The position numbers and the translations under genes were made by a program. This document shows, in pieces, positions 4,729-8,376 of a DNA stretch of 8,376 bases. Source of the DNA: Reyranella sp. (GTDB lineage Bacteria > Pseudomonadota > Alphaproteobacteria > Reyranellales > Reyranellaceae); NCBI GenBank assembly GCA_016780605.1, contig JADHLS010000200.1, forward strand, positions 1-8,376, in the 5' to 3' direction. The notes below the pieces were generated by a model. The model had not been told where the DNA came from and did not search any database. It saw only the letters and a list, made by a program, of their open reading frames with translations. The first letter of the stretch is position 1. Every line of letters begins with the position of its first letter.

Positions 4729-5970
4729 ATGGACGTCTATGTGGTCGGCACCGCGATGACGCGTTTCGGCGCCCAGCCGGACAAGAGCATCAAGGAACTG
4801 GTCGCCGAGGCCGTGGTGGGTGCGCTCGACGATGCGGGGCTCGGCAAGGACGCACTCGATTCGGCCTTCTTCTCCTCGGCGACGCAGAGCGCGCTGCAGG
4901 GTCAGCACATGATCCCCGGGCAGGTGGCGCTCAGGTCCATGGGGATAGAGGACATCCCCGTGGTCAACATCGAGAACGCTTGCGCGTCCGCCTCGTCGGC
5001 ATTCGCGCTCGCGGTCAAGGACATCAAGTCCGGCGACAGCGAGGTGGTGCTGGCGGTCGGCGCCGACAAGATGAACATCGAGGACAAGAAGCGCATGATG
5101 GCGGTCTTCGAGGGCGCGCTCGACGTCAATGACCGAGAAGAGACCTTCGAGAAGCTGTTGGCGCTTTCCGAGGGCTTCCAGCCGCCGCCCGAGGCGATGC
5201 AGGACACCGGCACCCGCTCGATCTTCATGGATGTCTACGCGGCGATCGCCAAGCAGCACATGAAGAACTTCGGCACCACCCAGCGCCAGATGGCTGCCGT
5301 TGCCGCGAAGAACCACCACCACTCGGTGCACAACGAGCTCGCCCAGTTCCGCAAGGACTTCTCGATCGAGGACGTGCTCGCCGCCCGCGTCATCTCGTGG
5401 CCCTTCACCCTGCCGATGTGCTCGCCGATCTCGGACGGCTCGGCGGCGGCGATCGTGATGTCGGAGGAGGCGATGGACCGGCACGGGGTAGACAAGGGCC
5501 GCGCGGTCAGGGTGGGTGCGTCCGTCATCTCGATGGGTGTCGCCCGCGATCCTGACGACCAGTCGCAGCACATCACCGCCCGCGCTGCCCGCAAGGCCTA
5601 CGAGAAGGCTGGCGTGGGACCCGAGGACATCGATGTCGCCGAGGTGCACGACGCCTCGGCGATCGCCGAGATCATGCAGACCGAGAACCTCGGCTTCTGC
5701 GCCATCGGCGAGGGCGGTCCGCTGGCCGAGAGCGGTGCCACGTCGATCGGCGGCCGCATTCCGGTGAACCCGTCGGGCGGGCTCGAATCCAAGGGCCACC
5801 CGATCGGCACGACAGGTCTTGCGCAGATCCACGAACTGGTAAGCCAGCTCCGCGGCGAGGCCGGCCCGCGACAGGTCGAAGGGGCGCGGATGGCCATCGC
5901 CGAGAACGGCGGCGGCACCTACGGGATCGAGGAAGCAACGGCCTGCATCACCATCCTGGAAGGCCGCTGA
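4729..5970 (+). CDS. Thiolase, SCP2/SCP-X-like (acetyl-CoA acyltransferase type)
   Basis: This 413-residue cytoplasmic enzyme is predicted to cleave a 3-ketoacyl-CoA with CoA to give a shortened acyl-CoA, or to run the reverse condensation. Catalytic landmarks are visible: nucleophilic Cys85 in NACASASSAF, His307 in EVHDAS, and His357 in KGHPIGTTG. The N-terminus VYVVGTAMTRFG and the region around EVHD are of the SCP2/SCP-X branch, which commonly has HDCF; this protein has HDAS. C324 and C406 are nearby but not in the classical second-Cys motif. Retention of both His residues favours a true thiolase over the related Ltp2-type aldolases, in which I recall Tyr at these sites. The ATG is preceded by GGGAGG at seven bases. 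Its stop overlaps the ligase start by one base (TGATG), so the two are coupled. The exact substrate is unknown. Confidence 0.92.
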   Translation: MDVYVVGTAMTRFGAQPDKSIKELVAEAVVGALDDAGLGKDALDSAFFSSATQSALQGQHMIPGQVALRSMGIEDIPVVNIENACASASSAFALAVKDIKSGDSEVVLAVGADKMNIEDKKRMMAVFEGALDVNDREETFEKLLALSEGFQPPPEAMQDTGTRSIFMDVYAAIAKQHMKNFGTTQRQMAAVAAKNHHHSVHNELAQFRKDFSIEDVLAARVISWPFTLPMCSPISDGSAAAIVMSEEAMDRHGVDKGRAVRVGASVISMGVARDPDDQSQHITARAARKAYEKAGVGPEDIDVAEVHDASAIAEIMQTENLGFCAIGEGGPLAESGATSIGGRIPVNPSGGLESKGHPIGTTGLAQIHELVSQLRGEAGPRQVEGARMAIAENGGGTYGIEEATACITILEGR

Positions 5971-7532
5971 TGGTGTGGCAGGGGTCCGGCCTGACGGCTC
6001 CGGCCGGGCTGCACGGGACAGGAACCGAGGAAATCGAGACGGTCGGGGCGATCTGGGTCCGGGCACTCGACGCCCACCCTGACCGGCTGGCGTTTCGGCA
6101 GGGCGATCTGACGCTCAGCCATCGCCAGTTGGCCGACCGGATCAGCCAGTCCGTCCAGGCGCTGCAAAGCCTCGGGCTCGAACGGGGCGACACGGTGGCC
6201 TTTCTCGGCGGCAACTCGCCGGAGCCGCTGATCCTCCAAGTCACCTGTGCGCTGATGCGGCTCCGCTACACGCCGTTTCACCCGACGGAGACTGTGGAGT
6301 CGGATGGCTACCGGATCGCGCTCGCCGAGGTGAAGACGGTCATCGTCGATGCCGGCCGGTTCGCCGACAGGGCGCAGGCAGCGCGTAAAGCGGGCGTTGC
6401 CCATGTGCTGCCGCTCGGCAGCCCGGGCTGGGATGAGCTGCGCGACCGGTTCCCGCCCGGCCCGCTGGCAAGCCGATGTGAGCTGGCCGACGAGGTCACG
6501 ATCATCTTCACGGGCGGCACGACGGGCAAGCCCAAGGGCGTCGTCCAGACCGGCCGCAGCCTCGGCGCGCTCTTTGCCGCTCTGGCGGAGGAGTGGGAGT
6601 TCCCTCCGGCTCCACAGATGCTTTTGATGACACCGCTCAGCCACGCCGCCGGGCACTTCGTGCTGCCGACGCTCCTGAACGGCGGCACGGTCCACCTGAT
6701 GGACGGCTTCGACGTGGCCGCGTTCGTCGATATGGTCGAGAGCGGGCAGGTCAACTGCGCCTTCCTGGTGCCGACGATGATCGCCAAGCTCCTGGACCAG
6801 CCCGGCATCGAGAAGCGCGACTTCTCGGCGCTCGAGCTGATCGTCTATGGCGCGGCACCCATCACCCGGCGGCTGCTGGAGCGCGCGCTCGCGCTCTTCG
6901 GCCCGATCCTCCAGCAAAGCTACGGTCAGTCCGAGGCGCACGTACTAGCCAACCTCCCGCGCGCCGATCACCACGGGAGCCGGCTCGCCTCCTGCGGCCG
7001 CATCGTCCCGGGCATGGAAGTCGCCATCTTCGATGCCGACGGCCGGCACCAGCCGCCCTGCGAGGTGGGCGAGATCTGCGTGCGTGGTCCGATCATCTCG
7101 GATGGTTACCTGAGGAACCCGGAGGAAACCGATCGTACCTTCGGCGACGGCTGGCTGCACACCGCCGATGGCGGGTATCTGGATCAGGACGGCTATCTCT
7201 ATATCGTCGACCGGCTCAAGGACATGATCATCTCCGGCGGCTTCAACGTCTATCCCAAGGAGGTCGAGGAAGTTATCGCCGCGCTTCCGGGCGTCGCCGA
7301 GGTCGCCGTCGTCGGCTTGCCCGACGACCGCTGGGGCGAGGCCGTGACCGCGGCGGTGCGGCTGCACAATTGCAGCGGTCCCAGCGAGGAAGAGATCCGC
7401 GCCGCCGTGCGCCGGGTCTGCGGCCCGGTGCAGGTGCCCAAGCAGATCCTGTTTCGCTGCGAGCCCTTGCCCGTCACCGCCTTCGGAAAGCCGGACAAGA
7501 AGGCGCTGCGCGCCGAGCTGATGGGGGATTAG
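5970..7532 (+). CDS. AMP-forming acyl-CoA ligase (ANL superfamily)
   Basis: This 520-residue enzyme activates a carboxylic acid with ATP and CoA through an acyl-adenylate. Core motifs are all present: the P-loop IIFTGGTTGKPKGV at 178-191, YGAAP at 293-297, YGQSEA at 318-323 (the family more often has Thr where this has Ser), WLHTADGG at 395-402 containing the ribose-binding Asp400, and YIVDRLKDMIISGGFNVYP at 411-429 with Arg415 and the hinge region. The C-terminal catalytic Lys is most likely K507 in TAFGKPDKKALR. Length is normal for fatty-acyl, aryl or alicyclic acid ligases, and the specificity cannot be read from motifs. The start shares a base with the thiolase stop, and GGAAGG lies six bases upstream within the thiolase gene. 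Its role here is probably to trap the imported acid as a CoA ester. Confidence 0.94.
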   Translation: MVWQGSGLTAPAGLHGTGTEEIETVGAIWVRALDAHPDRLAFRQGDLTLSHRQLADRISQSVQALQSLGLERGDTVAFLGGNSPEPLILQVTCALMRLRYTPFHPTETVESDGYRIALAEVKTVIVDAGRFADRAQAARKAGVAHVLPLGSPGWDELRDRFPPGPLASRCELADEVTIIFTGGTTGKPKGVVQTGRSLGALFAALAEEWEFPPAPQMLLMTPLSHAAGHFVLPTLLNGGTVHLMDGFDVAAFVDMVESGQVNCAFLVPTMIAKLLDQPGIEKRDFSALELIVYGAAPITRRLLERALALFGPILQQSYGQSEAHVLANLPRADHHGSRLASCGRIVPGMEVAIFDADGRHQPPCEVGEICVRGPIISDGYLRNPEETDRTFGDGWLHTADGGYLDQDGYLYIVDRLKDMIISGGFNVYPKEVEEVIAALPGVAEVAVVGLPDDRWGEAVTAAVRLHNCSGPSEEEIRAAVRRVCGPVQVPKQILFRCEPLPVTAFGKPDKKALRAELMGD

Positions 7533-7536
7533 CGGA

Positions 7537-8307
7537 ATGAACGTGACGGGTCAGGCGGCGGTCGTGACAGGTGGCGCTTCGGGACTGGGGCTTGCGACGG
7601 CGCGGGCGCTCGCAGCGGCGGGCGCGAGGGTGGCGATCCTCGACCTCGGGGAGGAGCGGGTGGCTGCGGCCGCGGGTGATGCGGGCGTGCTGGGCCTGGT
7701 CTGTGACGTGACCGACGAGGTGCGGGTGACGGAGGTTCTCGCCGAGGCGGCGGCGGCGCACGGACCGACCCGGATCAACGTCAACTGCGCCGGCGTGCCC
7801 GGGCCGCTGGCGCTCCTCGGCAAGCACGGGCCGGTCGACATGGCGGCCTACGCTCGGATCATCGAGATCAACCTCTTCGGGACGATCAGCGTCATGACGA
7901 AATGCGCCGCCCAGATGCGCGAGGCCGGCGCCCTGGACGATGACGGCGAAGCGGGGGTGATCGTCAACACCTCGTCCGGGACCGCCTATGACGGGATGCC
8001 CGGAATGGGTGCCTACGCGACATCGAAGGGCGCGATCCGCTCGTTGTCATTACCTGCTGCCCGCGAGTTCGCCCGCCATGGTATACGCGTGAACTCGATC
8101 GCGCCGGGACTGTTCGAGACGGGCATGGCCGAAGGCGTCCCGGAACCGGCCAGGGAAGCCATGCAGCGGATGACGATCTTCCCGCCGCGCTTCGGCAAGC
8201 CTGACGAGTTTGCGTCGATGGTCGTGGAGATCTGCCGCAATCCGGCGGTGAACGGCGCCGATGTGCGCCTCGATGGAGCAGTGCGCCTTGCTCCGCAGCG
8301 GACGTGA
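7537..8307 (+). CDS. Short-chain 3-hydroxyacyl-CoA dehydrogenase (HSD10/type II-like SDR)
   Basis: This 256-residue classical SDR most resembles the type II 3-hydroxyacyl-CoA dehydrogenase (HSD17B10) group, which oxidises 3-hydroxyacyl-CoA with NAD+. Seen in order: the cofactor loop TGGASGLG at 11-18, Asp36 after the second strand (favouring NAD over NADP), CDV at 57-59, NCAG at 83-86 in place of NNAG, Asn112, Ser147, and the YATSK pair Tyr160/Lys164. The C-terminal half has the HSD10-like words IRVNSIAPGLF and FPPRFGKPDEFA and the ending VRLDGAVRLAP. GGGGGA lies eight bases before the ATG, and the gene follows the ligase stop by four bases. It supplies the dehydrogenation step just before the thiolase. 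A steroid or other alcohol substrate remains possible, since HSD10 relatives are broad. Confidence 0.93.
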   Translation: MNVTGQAAVVTGGASGLGLATARALAAAGARVAILDLGEERVAAAAGDAGVLGLVCDVTDEVRVTEVLAEAAAAHGPTRINVNCAGVPGPLALLGKHGPVDMAAYARIIEINLFGTISVMTKCAAQMREAGALDDDGEAGVIVNTSSGTAYDGMPGMGAYATSKGAIRSLSLPAAREFARHGIRVNSIAPGLFETGMAEGVPEPAREAMQRMTIFPPRFGKPDEFASMVVEICRNPAVNGADVRLDGAVRLAPQRT

Positions 8308-8376
8308 TGCGAGAAGAGGGGACTACCGCCGACGAAACGCGCTGCGCTCGGCTCGGAACCAACTACCTGAACAGGG
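8307..8376 (+). CDS. Probable start of next operon gene, truncated by window end
   Basis: An ATG at 8307 shares one base with the SDR stop (TGATG, the same junction as thiolase/ligase) and its frame stays open for 23 codons to the window end (MREEGTTADETRCARLGTNY then LNR). No clear ribosome-binding site precedes it, as can occur with stop-start coupling. The visible part shows no motif I recognise. It is called mainly from the coupling pattern and could be wrong. Confidence 0.45.
   Translation, partial: MREEGTTADETRCARLGTNYLNR

Noticed and set aside
4696..6066. Long minus-strand open frame (456 codons) antisense to the thiolase gene
   Set aside because: Its translation is Arg/Asp/His/Leu-rich low-complexity sequence typical of the antisense of GC-rich genes, and the sense strand has a complete thiolase with catalytic residues.

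Overview
The window is GC-rich chromosomal DNA of proteobacterial type, most likely from an alphaproteobacterium. This is judged from strong G/C preference at third codon positions, a divergent TRAP/LysR arrangement and tightly packed beta-oxidation-type genes; no phylogenetic marker is present. The first ~245 bases differ, at about 38% G+C by hand count over 1-240, and hold no gene I can support.

Layout: 1-475 is non-coding, with an A/T-rich left part containing a terminator-like dyad at 58-95. A leftward operon (3464 to 476) encodes a tripartite TRAP transporter in the order dctP (periplasmic binding protein), dctQ (small permease), dctM (large permease), with a perfect 10-bp hairpin between dctP and dctQ. 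A divergent LysR-type regulator (3606-4586) follows. Then comes a rightward cluster of an SCP2/SCP-X-like thiolase (4729-5970), an AMP-forming acyl-CoA ligase (5970-7532), an HSD10-like short-chain 3-hydroxyacyl-CoA dehydrogenase (7537-8307) and the probable start of a further coupled gene (8307 onward, cut by the window end).

Inferred system: the TRAP transporter imports an organic acid, the ligase makes its CoA thioester, the dehydrogenase oxidises a 3-hydroxyacyl-CoA and the thiolase cleaves the 3-ketoacyl-CoA, all under the LysR regulator between the two arms. The substrate cannot be named. No acyl-CoA dehydrogenase or enoyl-CoA hydratase lies in the window.

The two most notable observations are regulatory and structural. 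First, a bipartite motif CCTCTTATTA-N5-CGCGCAACA (20 of 24 positions identical between copies) lies upstream of both dctP and the thiolase gene, in the same orientation to each gene and exactly 106 nt before each start codon. It contains a TT-N11-AA LysR-type box and is a strong candidate for the operator coupling import to catabolism. Second, the 5' end of lysR carries a 57-bp near-exact copy (56/57) of DNA from the 3' part of the same gene, read in another frame. The expected start of the regulator then falls on an ATC codon preceded by AGGAG, and the one mismatch in the repeat is what makes that AGGAG. This is either a recent rearrangement that altered the regulator's start or an assembly artefact.
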